NCBI GenBank assembly: GCA_030247855.1
Contig: JAPDRN010000001.1
Location: forward strand, 682,001-746,000
Reading direction: 5' to 3'
DNA length: 64,000 nucleotides
From: Knufia peltigerae
Lineage: Eukaryota; Ascomycota; Eurotiomycetes; Chaetothyriales; Trichomeriaceae
The notes under the pieces are model-generated. The model saw nothing but the letters and a program-made list of their open reading frames with translations. It did no database searches and had not been told where the DNA came from. Every line of letters begins with the position of its first letter. Positions within the stretch are counted from its first letter, which is position 1. The position numbers were made by a program, and so were the translations under genes. This document shows positions 1-11,311 of the stretch, in pieces.

Positions 1-138
1 TCGTCTGACCAACAGGTCTCCCCCCAAGTGACGCAGGCCAGCATTAGGCACTCTGCGTCAGTGTGTGACGTGGTCAAGGTTAGCCATACATTCTCTCGCC
101 TTGCCATCCGGCCGCTGCGGCTATCCTGAAACTACATC

Positions 139-1447
139 ATGTCGACCTCCCCACCCAAGGAGCCCGATGTCGAACAGAGCGCACAGTCTGGCGAAGAGCA
201 GGATCATATGGATCGCGAACAAGAAGGACAAGCTGGCACCGGTCTGGGTGATTTCGAGGTCAAGGAGCAAGACCGATGGCTACCCATTGCAAATGGTTGG
301 TGCTAATTCTCTTTTTTTCCTCTTGTCAAAATTCCCTTTGGTCGTGTCTTGTGTTCCTCCCGCCCCGTGCGACGAAACCTCTGCTATGGCCGCAGCCATT
401 TGATTTGTTCGACCCTTGCGTCACAGTCATGCGTCTCTGCGTGCCGCCAGGAACGCTGCTTGACCCCTCTGTGCGAATCCGAGTGTGCGACGCTGCACCT
501 TCTCTTTAGCCAGGCTCACCTCATTCGTTCGTGCTCCTCCTCTTCTCGAACCATGATTTGCATCGCAGCTCTGCCTGGCGCTGACTGGTGCGGTACCTGG
601 ACCACTCGGAGTACTCTGGCCATACTGCTGTTCAGCGAGACTACAACTCTCTGACCATGTCGGCGGACCTGGATCCCAGACGTCCACCGTCGTCCCGCCA
701 TCATGGCGCGCGCTCACTGCCCTCATTGTCTGTTTCTGCTTCAGCCATGTCCGATGCTAACATCAGAAACTTTGCGCCAGTTGCCCGAATCATGAAACAA
801 GCCCTCCCCGACAACGCCAAAATCGCCAAAGAGGCCAAAGAGTGCATGCAGGAATGCGTCAGCGAATTCATCAGCTTCATCACCAGCGAAGGTACGTCGG
901 AGCAACCAAAAACCTCCTTCCAGAAGGGCGTCGGGCATTTTGACTAACGTTGCACAGCATCCGAAAAATGTCAACAGGAGAAGCGCAAGACGGTCAATGG
1001 AGAGGATATCCTATTTGCCATGACCTCGCTGGGGTTCGAAAACTACGCAGAGGCTCTCAAGATCTACCTGTCCAAGTATCGCGAAGTAAGTTTGGTGTCC
1101 CTCCCCGCTCCTCCCTCCTTCTCCTTTGTCACTTCGACGGGGTATTCAGTCTGAACATTCGAACTGATTGGGATGAGACCCAATCCACAAGGGGCGAGAA
1201 TCAGGCCAGACCTACCAGCAGCGGCTACGGCGGTCCCGTCGGCGGGGGCAGTGGCGGCGGCGGCAGTGTCCAGGGCTCTGCCTCCGCCTCCGGCGCTGCA
1301 GGCTTCACCGGGCAAGCCGAGAATGCCAGCGAACTATTGAATCCGACCCACGGCTTGAACTCGAACGAGAACGAAGCAACCAACGCGTACGGCTACCCCA
1401 GCGCCGTGTCCACCGGCCACAATGGCATCTCCAACGACAACTTTTAG
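139..1447 (+). CDS. HAP3: CCAAT-binding complex subunit HAP3 / HapC (NF-YB)
   Basis: Histone-fold subunit of the heterotrimeric CCAAT-binding factor, a nuclear transcription regulator that pairs with HAP5/NF-YC and HAP2/NF-YA. Exons 139-295, 781-891, 958-1085 and 1178-1447 join in frame to 221 residues. Exon 1 ends in DRWLPIAN and exon 2 continues with VARIMKQALPDNAKIAKEA, the invariant NF-YB core; further core motifs include EKCQQEKRKTVNGEDIL and GFENYAEALKIYL. The C-terminal 90 residues are a Gly/Ser-rich tail ending NDNF. Intron 1 is long (485 nt) and has a perfect TGCTAAC branch site at 754-760. An ATG at 747 inside intron 1 is in frame with exon 2 and could give a short form lacking the usual N-terminus. 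Family assignment is very secure; the long first intron is the least certain part. Confidence 0.93.
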
Positions 1448-2503
1448 TGCAAGTCCAGTCCGTCCAGTCCAGGAGACACAAAAAAAAGTCTACAAGACTA
1501 AAAAGAAAGTGAAGGTGGTTACGGGTCAGCAAGTGATCAGGGTGTACCATCTGACTGTTGCCTCGGGCACGGTCTTTGGGGAATGCCAGGTCAGGTAGAG
1601 CGATGGACAAGCTGGGAGAAAAGACGAGAGTGAATAGACAGGAGGTCGAGGTCTCTTTTGTTTCTGTGCCTGCTGATTGTACATGAGAGGAAGAAAGTGA
1701 ATGAAACCATACAGGGATAGCAAGGAATGGATGAATGGATTTGGAAGGTATAAAAGGGGGCTGTCTGACTATGGCAAGATTTCACTACGCACTTGGGCAT
1801 GGGGTTGGACGAAACCATCATTTGATACTGGAAGAGTTATCAAACTGAGATCGAGGACGAGTAAGAAATATCTGGTTGAGATTAGTAGCTGGAATATGAG
1901 GAGTTGTTTTTACTATGATCTGACACGGTATGGTAGCTGATACAAATACCTGCGCTGACGTTGCATGTGTCTCAGTCTGTTCGGAAGCCGTAGGGGCCGG
2001 TAAAGCCGGAGTAGGAGATACTTTGCCCTACATACGTTTCATTGTTGATGGATATGTTGTCGCCGGGGACAGATACGTGCACACGCCCTTACGATGGCAG
2101 ATTATGACGCATCGGGACTGGCTCGGTGGCGGCACGTGCATTGGAGTCATGTGATTGGTGGATGTGGACACGGCGCAGCCGATGATAAGCAGATAGCCGA
2201 CGTCAAGCGCAGTTTTCCTTTATCGACGCCCTTGATCGCGTTCCATTTACATAATTTCCAGGTGATATGATGTGTGTCTTTTTTTCAGTCACAGGATCAT
2301 TTTACTGATCGCTCTTTCGTTCAGGGACATTGCAGGGGTGTTCAGCATTGAAAACATCCAGATTTGCCGCTTTCTCTTGATTGTCCAGCAGGTTGACCTC
2401 TCTTTGAGCATTGCAGAGCATACTAATCCTAATACGAGGACTTTTGGTCTACACTTTGCACCCTATTGGAACATCTTACTTGCTTCCAGACGAGCCTCAC
2501 GAC
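1448..2503. other. Intergenic region between HAP3 and the aminotransferase
   Basis: About 1.05 kb without a convincing gene. It should contain the HAP3 3' UTR and the promoter and leader of the aminotransferase. Short open frames here have no recognisable motif and mostly lack an ATG. I see no repeat or RNA gene. Confidence 0.6.
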
Positions 2504-4180
2504 ATGGCACCTCACGCCGAGGTCACCGCCGCCACGGACACCTCATCCTTTGTGATAAACGACTCAAAATCCAAAACAGCAGCTCATCCCATATTCACCA
2601 TCGACCATGTGCTGCCACATCGACAGGCATCAAAGCCGCCACCAGCAACAGTGGCTGCATTCTCAAGTGCAGACATGTTCAAAAGCAAAGGATGCTTCAG
2701 CAAACCCACCGCCAAGAGTTTCACCCATCGACTGACCGAGGAGAGTAAATCGAGGAAGCCTTCGAGTCTGAAGGGTGCGATGAAATACTACAAGCCCGGC
2801 ACCATCAGCCTTTGCGGTGGACTTCCGTCGAGCGACTACTTTCCATTCGAAGAGCTCTCCGCCAAGGTTCCTATTCCCACCGAGTTCACAGAGGCCGAGA
2901 CAGCAGTGTCGGGCAAGACTTATTCTTCTGGCAAGTATGACGCCACGCGAGACGGAAAGTCATCGTTAGACCTCTCCATCGCCCTCAACTACGGCCAATC
3001 TATGGGGCCGGGAGCACTCATGCGATACCTCACCGAACACACCGAGATCGTACACAACCCACCGTACTCAGATTGGGACATTTGCATGACTTCTGGGAGC
3101 ACTTCAGCCCTGGACATTGCGTTGCGCATGTTTACTGAGCGAGGACACTACGTCATCACCGAGGAATACACCTTCAGCAGTGCCATCGAGACTGTAGCAC
3201 CACTGGGCGCGAAGATGTTGGGCATCAAGATGGACGCGGATGGAATGTTGCCTGATGAACTTGACAATGCCCTGTCGAATTGGGACGAGAAGGCCCGGCG
3301 AGCACCAAAGCCCTTCCTCGTGTATACCGTGCCGACGGGCCAAAATCCGACGGCCAGCACACAATCTCTACAGCGGAGGAGGGACATCTACAGAGTCGCC
3401 GAGAAACACGATCTGTTCATCCTCGAAGACGAGCCATACTATTTCCTGCAGATGGAACCGTTCGTGTCGGGACAAACACACACCGTCTCATCGCCTTTCA
3501 AGCCAGCTCCCATCAAAGAGTTTCTGAGCCATCTTGTTCCGTCGTACTTGTCGATCGACACGTCAGGACGTGTGCTGAGAATGGACTCGTTCTCCAAAAT
3601 CATTGCGCCAGGCAGTCGAGCAGGATGGGTGACTGGTGCGCCTCAGGTGATTGAGCGGTTCATGCGACACAACGAGGTCAGTGCCCAGACCCCGTCCGGG
3701 TTCACGTTGATCGCGCTGTACAACTTGCTCGAGGAGAACTGGGGACACAAGGGATTTCTAGACTGGTTGATGTTCATTCGCGCCGAGTACACGAGGAGAA
3801 GGGACATCATTGTCAATGCGTGCGAGGAGCATTTGCCCACAGAGGTGTGTTCCTGGGTCGCACCCAAGGCAGGCATGTTTCACTGGATCGGCGTGGACCT
3901 GACTCGTCATCCGCTGTACAAGGCAAAGGGCGGAAAGATTGATTATGCCACGCTCTTGGAGATCGAGGACAGCGTATTTACGACTTGTGCCGACCAGGGA
4001 GTGCTGATTGCCAAGGGAAGTTGGTTCAGGGCGCAACGGGGTACCGATCATGAGTTGTTCTTCCGTATGACGTTCGCGGCGGCTCCGGCAGAAAAGATGC
4101 GAGAAGCGGTCGAGAAGGTTGGCGTCGCCATCAGGAAAGAATTCGAAATGGACGGCGAGACGAATGGACATGCGAGATGA
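2504..4180 (+). CDS. Aromatic/aminoadipate-type aminotransferase (class I/II, ARO8-like)
   Basis: PLP-dependent fold-type I aminotransferase of 558 residues, single exon. The likely role is transamination of aromatic amino acids, kynurenine or 2-aminoadipate in the cytosol. Family motifs in order: SLCGGLPSSDYFPFE near the start of the domain, a typical loop in CMTSGSTSALDIALRMF, YTVPTGQNPT (the conserved Asn that contacts the PLP ring oxygen), ILEDEPYYF, and DSFSKIIAPGSRAGWVTG, in which Lys365 is the expected Schiff-base lysine. The open frame extends 31 codons upstream of 2504, but MAPHAEV has the better start context and fits family length. The first ~70 residues are a low-complexity extension. 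Substrate cannot be fixed from sequence. Confidence 0.9.
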   Translation: MAPHAEVTAATDTSSFVINDSKSKTAAHPIFTIDHVLPHRQASKPPPATVAAFSSADMFKSKGCFSKPTAKSFTHRLTEESKSRKPSSLKGAMKYYKPGTISLCGGLPSSDYFPFEELSAKVPIPTEFTEAETAVSGKTYSSGKYDATRDGKSSLDLSIALNYGQSMGPGALMRYLTEHTEIVHNPPYSDWDICMTSGSTSALDIALRMFTERGHYVITEEYTFSSAIETVAPLGAKMLGIKMDADGMLPDELDNALSNWDEKARRAPKPFLVYTVPTGQNPTASTQSLQRRRDIYRVAEKHDLFILEDEPYYFLQMEPFVSGQTHTVSSPFKPAPIKEFLSHLVPSYLSIDTSGRVLRMDSFSKIIAPGSRAGWVTGAPQVIERFMRHNEVSAQTPSGFTLIALYNLLEENWGHKGFLDWLMFIRAEYTRRRDIIVNACEEHLPTEVCSWVAPKAGMFHWIGVDLTRHPLYKAKGGKIDYATLLEIEDSVFTTCADQGVLIAKGSWFRAQRGTDHELFFRMTFAAAPAEKMREAVEKVGVAIRKEFEMDGETNGHAR

Positions 4181-5348
4181 GGCAATACGTGATGAAATGA
4201 GCGGGTGGCATACTGTACGGAGTATTGTTCAGGGTACATAATAAGGAAGGCACTGTCGTGCAGTACATACAGTAAAAGGGAAATTTGGCCAAGTACTGTA
4301 CATCAATAAGTGTTCAGGGCTCTAACAAAGCAAACAAATTCATTGATAGACTCACGGGGACGGTCTCACTCCTATTGTTTTTTCCCTAGCTCCAATCCGT
4401 GCCAATTATACACGTATCACAAGTTCTGCATGCCCGACTGTCTTGAGAAGTAAGCAAAACCTCGGTAAATCCAGTCCAAAGTTGTTTCTTCTGCCGTGGC
4501 GAAGTCGAACTGTCCCAGCCCTTTTTTTCTCCACAACGAGGCACGAAAATTCTCGTAGGGTTGCACTGTGGGTGGTCCAGAGTCCAACGGGCCATGACAC
4601 GATTCATCATCAAAGAAACCACGAGGTTTGGTGGGTGCCAGAGATAGACGAGGGTCTCGGTCCATGGCGATTTCCAACTCTCCACCACCTCTGAACGATA
4701 GGTAGATTTACCTACACACACAGTAACTGTACTTGTCGTAAGTACAGCAGAGACAATCATCGTCAGGTGTCCTCGCCCCCAAGAGTCTTGGCAACCGGGG
4801 TCTGGCGGAATCCTCCCTCTGAATGCCCAGATTGACCTCGTCAATATTTCGCCAAAAGAAAGATCTACCATGGGCTGGGATCTGATGAATATGTACAGTA
4901 GTACATCGCCGCTCGCCGAAAGCACCAAAGGCGATTCCAACCAACAATCATGTCTATAGCTATCAGAGGGCCAAGTGTCAAAAAGCCTCGCCAAGGGCCG
5001 CTGGACGCCATTAGGACAAGCGGAATCCGCCTGTTGTCTTGGCTCACGACCCTTTTGTGTCGAGATGGACCATTGAGAGGCTCTGTTCGGGTGCAACTGT
5101 GCAATCAACGACGGATGGAGCAGAGATGCTTCCCTTATCAGCACGTTCTTAGCCCGTTTCTCATGGGGAGATCTTGCAAGGTTGGTATCTATCGAGTAAA
5201 AAGGCAAGTGATGCGTTTGTATATATACACATATATATCAACATCGATGTGAAACCCCTCCCCAAGTACGAATGACCTTTTTGGGTAATCGATTCTCGTC
5301 ATCTTCCCTTGATTCCGCACCAGAAAGAGGTGCAACTTGCGTGCAAAC
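4181..5348. other. Intergenic region upstream of azgA
   Basis: About 1.17 kb holding the 3' end of the aminotransferase and the azgA promoter. A 273-codon open frame lies on the minus strand (4386-5207), but its composition is not protein-like and it has no family motif. A near-perfect inverted CGG/CCG pair, GCGGAATCCGC, lies at 5020-5030 and could bind a Zn2Cys6 regulator. An alternating TA/CA tract lies at about 5218-5240 just upstream of the gene. Confidence 0.5.
4960..5194. promoter_or_regulatory. Cluster of three HGATAR (AreA-type) sites upstream of azgA
   Basis: Reverse-strand TGATAG at 4960-4965, TGATAA at 5135-5140 and CGATAG at 5189-5194 lie within 400 bp of the purine permease start. 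HGATAR is the core bound by the AreA/NIT2 nitrogen regulator, and purine uptake genes are commonly nitrogen-regulated in filamentous fungi. I did not find the TCGG-N6-CCGA site of the purine-pathway activator UaY. Function is inferred from motif and context. Confidence 0.4.
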
Positions 5349-7401
5349 ATGGGCGTCAACGAATGGATACACAACGCCAACATGGCGGTCGCCCGGTCGT
5401 TCGTCGGCAAGCGCTTTCGACTCGACGGGTCAGGGCATCGTCGGGAACGAAAGGGGACCTATTTCTTCACCGAGATTCGAGCCGGGTTGGCCACCTTTTT
5501 CGCGATGGCCTACATCATCAGCGTCAACTCGACCATCGTCTCTCAGTCCGGCGGGACTTGCGTTTGTCCGCCCGACAGTCCCGACCTGTGTGATAGCGAC
5601 CCGGAGTACATGATTTGTGTGGCTGGAGTCCAACGAGATTTGGTCACCGCCACGGCTGCGATCTCCGCCTTGACCACGTTCTGCATGGGTCTCTTTGCAA
5701 ACATGCCCATTGCCCTGGCCCCGGGGATGGGGTTGAATGCCTATGTAAGTCTTGCACGAAACAAACACCACCTGTGTGGAACGTCGACCGTCTGACAAGT
5801 TTTCCTCCCCACAGTTCGCGTACACCGTTGTCGGTTACCACGGATCAGGTCTCGTCCCGTACCAGGTGGCGGTCACGGCCGTGTTCGTCGAAGGTTTCGT
5901 CTTTGTCGGCTTGACGGTCCTCGGTCTTCGTCAATGGCTCGCTCGAGCGATCCCCGCGTCCATCAAACTCGCCACGGGTGTCGGCATCGGGTTGTACCTG
6001 ACCCTGATCGGATTGACCTACAGCGCCGGCATCGGTGCCGTCGTGGGCGCCCAATCGACCCCTCTCGAACTGGCCGGTTGCAAGCCCGAATTCCGGGACG
6101 ACATGGGCCTGTGCCCTTCGTCGGAGAAGATGCGCAACCCGACCATGTGGATCGGCATCTTTTGCGGCGGCATCCTGACGGTCATGCTGATGATGTTCCG
6201 CGTCAAGGGTGCCATCATCTTTGGGATCTTGTTGGTCAGCATCATCTCCTGGCCCAGGGGTACCCCGGTCACGTATTTCCCGTACACGGAACTGGGTGAT
6301 AGCATGTTTGATTTTTTCAAAAAGGTCGTCACCTTCCATCCCATCGAAAAAATCTTGACGGTACAAGAGTGGAATATTTCAGCGTACGGAGGACAATTCG
6401 GCCTGGCTTTCATCACGTTCCTCTATGTCGACATCCTGGATTGTACCGGTACCTTGTACTCCATGGCTCGTTTCGCCGGTGCCATTGACGAAAAGACTCA
6501 AGATTTCGAAGGGTCAGCCGTGGCGTATTTGGTCGACGCTTTCGGTATTTCTATCGGTGCACTTCTTGGAACGCCACCTGTGACTGCATAGTGAGTTTTG
6601 ATTATCATCTCTTCCCGATGAGTTTTCATACTAATAAACATTACTACCGCAGTATCGAAAGTGGTGCAGGTATCTCCGAAGGTGGTGGTACAGGTCTCAC
6701 AGCCATCACTACGGGCTTATGTTTCTTCATTTCCATCTTTTTCGCCCCAATCTTTGCATCCATTCCTCCCTATGCTACTGGATGTGTTCTCATAATTGTT
6801 GGATCTCTGATGTGAGTTTTTTGCCTTCACCACTCCTTTTTGAAATTGCCAATCTTCTTGGCCCAGTACTGATTTTTTTGTGTCGTACAGGGCCAAAGCA
6901 GCCAAAGACATCAACTGGCGATACATTGGTGACGCCGTTCCGGCATTTCTGACCATCGCCATCATGCCATTCACCTACAGTATCGCGTACGGCTTGATCG
7001 CGGGCATCATAAGTTACATCGTTCTCAACACGTTTGTTTGGATCATCGAAAAGATTTCCGGCGGTCGCATCAGACCCGCGGACAAGGAGTACAAAGACCC
7101 TTGGACCTACAAGATCGAAGGAGGCATCTTGCCACCTTGGCTCACCCGTGCGGCCAAGGGTAAAAAGGATTTCTGGAGACCATATGAGGACGTCGAACAC
7201 AACACGAGTGACGGGCACTTGGGAAGTGGTGTTGGTGGTGGTGGCGCTCCTGGCATGACTCTGGAAGGAAAGGATGGTGCGGCTACTGAAGTCATGGCTG
7301 GATCTGGTGCGGCAGCCGAGAGGGGTGGGTTTGGCAAGACTGGTGATGTGAGAGGTAGTAGTACTAGTGGGAGTGAAGAGGGTGAAAAGGTCAAGGTTTA
7401 A
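5349..7401 (+). CDS. azgA: AzgA-like hypoxanthine/adenine/guanine permease
   Basis: Plasma-membrane purine/H+ symporter of the nucleobase-ascorbate-related AzgA family. Exons 5349-5744, 5815-6590, 6653-6811 and 6891-7401 give 613 residues, close to the usual ~580. Diagnostic stretches are ERKGTYFFTEIRAGLATFF at the N-terminus, MPIALAPGMGLNAYFAYTVV across intron 1, FLYVDILDCTGTLYSMARF, and GTPPVTAYIESGAGISEGG across intron 2, which is the signature substrate-binding segment. Many hydrophobic segments are present, followed by a Gly/Ser-rich C-terminal tail. The start at 5349 fits fungal AzgA N-termini. It converges with the minus-strand anion permease downstream. GATA motifs in the promoter suggest nitrogen control. 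Confidence 0.95.
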
Positions 7402-7580
7402 ACAGTTGGGCCTTGTTGGGACTTGACCTGGATTTGACATCACAGCGTTCGATCAATAAGCAGCTATTTACTCTTGACCACCTGTACGTACACATGTACA
7501 AATGTAATAACTCGTCTTGATATCTGAAACCGTCACAAGTTCCTTTGACGAGTCCTAGGCAAGCCGCATTTTACCCATAT

Positions 7581-7604
7581 CCTCATCCTCATCCTCATCC
7601 TCAT
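7581..7604 (+). repeat. CCTCAT hexamer microsatellite
   Basis: Four perfect copies of CCTCAT in the ~300-bp convergent intergenic gap between the azgA stop and the stop of the Dal5-like gene. No other feature was seen in this gap (7402-7701). Confidence 0.8.
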
Positions 7605-7701
7605 TCATCCATCAATTCGACAGGACGTGGTAGGTGTCTTGGGATTCGATAATACCCAGGACCAACTCTGTCCCATGCCGTCGCAGTACCTTTTTGGTCT
7701 C

Positions 7702-9943
7702 TCAATAGATGTACCTGAAATTCAAATTCTCCCTATCGGTAAGGTCGACAAAGGCGGTGGCGTCCAAATCTCTGCCTTCCAATCCACCTTCTTGTTCCGA
7801 TTGGATCTTGTCTCTTCTTGCATTTTCCATCTTCATCAAAATCCAAAATGTAATGACGACAACGACTTCAAGTAGATGACTAGATTGGGCATGAAGAACA
7901 ATTGATTAGCCTGTCGGTTTTTGGAAGACATGGATACAGATATTGGAGTATAGAGATGTTGGGCAGTGATACCAGAGGCACGAGGACAACAAAACTCACC
8001 TGACAATCATACTCCATATACCCAAAGGGTAAGCGGGGGATTGATTCGTCTTGTAAAAGAATGGCCCCGCGATGTTACCTGTACAGTAGCCCAAAAACAA
8101 GACGGCATTGGTGACGACCTTTTTGGTGTGTCCCGCGGTGTTGGCGATCTGAAGAGACAAGATCATGACAAAGGCGGCGTTGTAGGGACCGGTGAGTAGG
8201 TAACAAAAGTATCTACCGACGTGGTGTTCTTCCGCCACGAACCTCAACCCGAAAGCTCCCGCTATGTTGGGGCAGAGGAACAACAAGATGAACAAACATC
8301 TTTTGTTGTCGGCGAATCGATCGTTCAAAAAGACACAAGTCAGGATCGATAGAATGATGAAAACTCCATACGGGATTTGCATCAAGGTCGTGACGAGAGT
8401 GGAGAAACCGAAGCCTATACACGTACCAAAAATAAAGAGAGAGAAGGTCAGGACAGAGTAGTGGTTTGATGTTCGTGATCTGAACAAGTGTAGGAACGAA
8501 GGCAATGGAGGTGATGTCGGCGATGGGGATCATAACATACCTTTGATGATCAATGTTCCGAAATTCGATATACCTCCATTGGGGATATTTCCAACCAATG
8601 CCAAAAAGAAAAGTAAATACGTTTTGATATCCTTGAAAGCTTCAATGACTTGATATCCCTGTTCACGACAAGTGAGTATACGAGTGTCAGACATCTCGAA
8701 ATGAAAATGACAAGGAACGAAGTCTTGACGGGGAGTGACAGTGTCAAGTAGGTGGTGGGAGTGTGACGAACCTTCAAGTGTTTATTTTCGATACCAGTTT
8801 GATTACTTTTGAGTCGTTCAACCGCAATCCTCTTTTCTCGCTGGTTCAAGAATTTCGCAGTCACTGGGGAATCCGGCATGAAGATACCAATGACGATACC
8901 CCAGATACAACAAAGCGCGCCGATGATGATGAATTCGTAACGCCACGACGCCAGGGCACCTTTGATGTGACCTATGGCGTAACCCAAGAGGCCACCCAGT
9001 GCGATACCGGCTCCGTTGGCAGTGTACCACAGACCTATTCTGAGTGCTGTCCCAAACAAAAATCATGTTAGTCGTCCAAGACATGAAGAGAAGAGAAGGG
9101 GGACAGGAGGGGCGGGAGAGAAAACTTACGTTGTTCTTTTCGTGTGTACCACTAGATATTAGACAATACGGTTAGCGATCGGAAAGAAAGAAGCCGAGGA
9201 GTCAGGTGTGATATATGTTTACCATTTGTGTGATCAACATGAATGATGGATCCGAACATGCTTCAGCAGCACCAGCCAGGGCTCGCAGAACGCTCAAGGT
9301 AGCGAAACTGTTGCATGCAGCTTGGAGCATCAAGAAGAAACCCCACATGAAGATACTGTGTGATCACATGGAAATTAGTCTTCATTTCGATGCTTACCTC
9401 TCGGGCAAGAGGAAGATCTCTGAGGAGGGAAACAAAACTTACTTGAAACCAACGTATTTTCCTAGTGGAAGTCTTTGCATGAGGAAATTGGTAGGAAATG
9501 CCCAAGCGAGAAAACCGAAATAGAACAAACCTAGTGAGGTGTCAGACGTTGCTTTACACGAGCATACCAAGTCAGTGGGTCTTTGGACACATACTGCTGA
9601 GCCAATTATATTGTGTCCCATGTAGATTCAAATCCTCCTTGATACCGAAGATGGCGGCGTAAGAGAGGGTGGTCTTGTCAATGTAGAAAAAGGCATAATT
9701 GACGGCGATGAGAGGGAGGATGACCAAGTCGACTTTGCGGATAAGTTTCTTCTCTTCAAGTCGATCGATCGGGTCGTGAAGGTCATCCGGGTTGGCGAAG
9801 AGTTGTAGGGCGACGTCGCCGTCGTGCTTTTTGGTTTTGGACGAGAATTGGAATTGGTGTTTCGTTGGCGGTAGGCTCGTGTTGTCGACGATCTCGTTTT
9901 GGGTCGAGATGCCCTTGTCGTCGGGGGGTGTGGTGGAATCCAT
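7702..9943 (-). CDS. Dal5-type MFS anion:cation symporter (allantoate permease family)
   Basis: Twelve-helix plasma-membrane transporter of the ACS family (allantoate, nicotinate, pantothenate and related anions). Eight exons on the minus strand: 9943-9595, 9530-9443, 9355-9223, 9151-9130, 9046-8772, 8658-8541, 8414-8000 and 7879-7702. They join in frame to 525 residues, the normal length. Family hallmarks are KKLIRKVDLVILPLIAV, the first helix with YAFFYIDKTTLSYAA, PTNFLMQRLPLGKY, LRIGLWYTANGAGIALGG, IPNGGISNFGTLIIKGFGFS, and the C-terminal DLTDRENLNFRYIY typical of Dal5 relatives. Exon 4 is only 22 nt (WYTRKEQ). Cytoplasmic termini are expected. Proximity to azgA suggests a nitrogenous substrate, but the substrate itself is not determined. 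Confidence 0.9.
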
Positions 9944-11311
9944 TTTGACTGCGTGGGGATGAGGACGTAGTAGTGACAGTAAAGTAAGTAGGTAACGATG
10001 ACAATCACCGAGGGACCAGTGCCTGATACTGGATGCAGTAATGAGTCGCCTCGTAGATTGAAATCCAAGATGGTGTGGGCATAGACGACAGGCACAGAAA
10101 CAACATCAGACACCAGGACCAGAACCATGACCAGAACAAGAGCCAGGGCTCGACATAAGTAATTAAATGAGACCACGACAGTCAGTCAAGTCGGCCATGT
10201 CGGTGCATTGTCCGAGCGAGAGGAGCCAGCATCAGTGACCTACCTTGTACTGGAGGCTTTATGACGATAGCCAAACCTTTTGTGGCGTTCCAATGCTAAG
10301 AAACCGTCGGCCGGTTGTGACATCCTCGTACGGAGTATCCATCAAAGTCTTAGCAAGCTTGAGGAGCTTGGAGAATTCCACCAAATCAAAGTCCCCAAAA
10401 GGTCGAGAACCCCGGTTTTGTGGCACGCTGATCATCAAGCCATCAAGTCGAACTGTGCGGGGGGAGGAGAAGGAGACCAAAGACGGAGAAGAGGATGAAG
10501 TCGACGGTGAAGTTGAAGATGGGGGTCCAAGGAGTGGGGGCATCGTGGCTCGTATATCAGGAGATAAGTTGGGGGTCCATATGGAGGACTCGTCTCCGTA
10601 TGAGTACAAAAGAGGACATTGTGATGGTGAGCATAAGGTACCGTACTCCAACTTCACACTCTGTAGCAGCTCGGTGTTGTAAAGCCCCTGATTGAGGTTG
10701 AAATGGACAGTCTTCGAGTGATGGGTCCTGAAGTGACTTCGGCTTCTACTCTTTGTATTGAACCACGAAGTCTCTTGACCTCACTGACATTCAACATACC
10801 ATTGCACACTGCATGTATCATGTGTATTCGACAATGACAATCTCCATGGCCGGTTTTCCAGCCGACAATGTCTCCAATCTGGGGGTTGTGGTGTCTTGGC
10901 TGCAGGGGTTGTTGGACCAGGTAATTGTGTGCAGCAAAAGAAAAGCCTAGATCACTGGGCAGTCAAAAGCCGAGTTTGGTATATATACTACCACCGTATT
11001 TCACCGGGAGTATCGCATACGCGTCCCCAAGCACGAGTTGACCTGCCATAAGGCACTCTGATTGATCGAGATACAGTACAGTCTACCCCGGTATTGGGGG
11101 GAAGGTGGCACGCTTGGTCTCGGGTAATGTTCCGAGACCTCCATGTCGGTAAACAAGTCGAGAGGGGAATGTGTACAGTTCTAACCGATGACACTGTCAA
11201 ACCTCAAGATGAACTTCAACAGTTGTCTCTTTGACCTTCATATCATATGAGGATTCATCATCATATACGTCTCGATATTTTGGCACGCACAAAGACACAC
11301 ACTGACTCAAC
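9944..11311. other. Divergent promoter region with an unassigned minus-strand open frame
   Basis: About 1.37 kb between the divergently transcribed permease and oxygenase. A TATATATA at 10980-10987 lies about 325 bp upstream of the oxygenase ATG. On the minus strand an open frame runs from about 10755 down to 10259. It is Ser/Pro-rich with protein-like wording such as SPDIRATMPPLLGPP and DFDLVEFSKLLKLAKTL, but it has no ATG of its own and no family I recognise. It could be the last exon of a short gene or a remnant. Confidence 0.35.

Noticed and set aside
1930..2154. Short plus-strand frame in the HAP3-aminotransferase gap
   Set aside because: 74 codons without motif or splice partners; start is not in an ATG context.
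4386..5207. 273-codon minus-strand frame upstream of azgA
   Set aside because: Irregular composition, no family motif, and it overlaps the azgA promoter with GATA sites; most likely a chance open frame.
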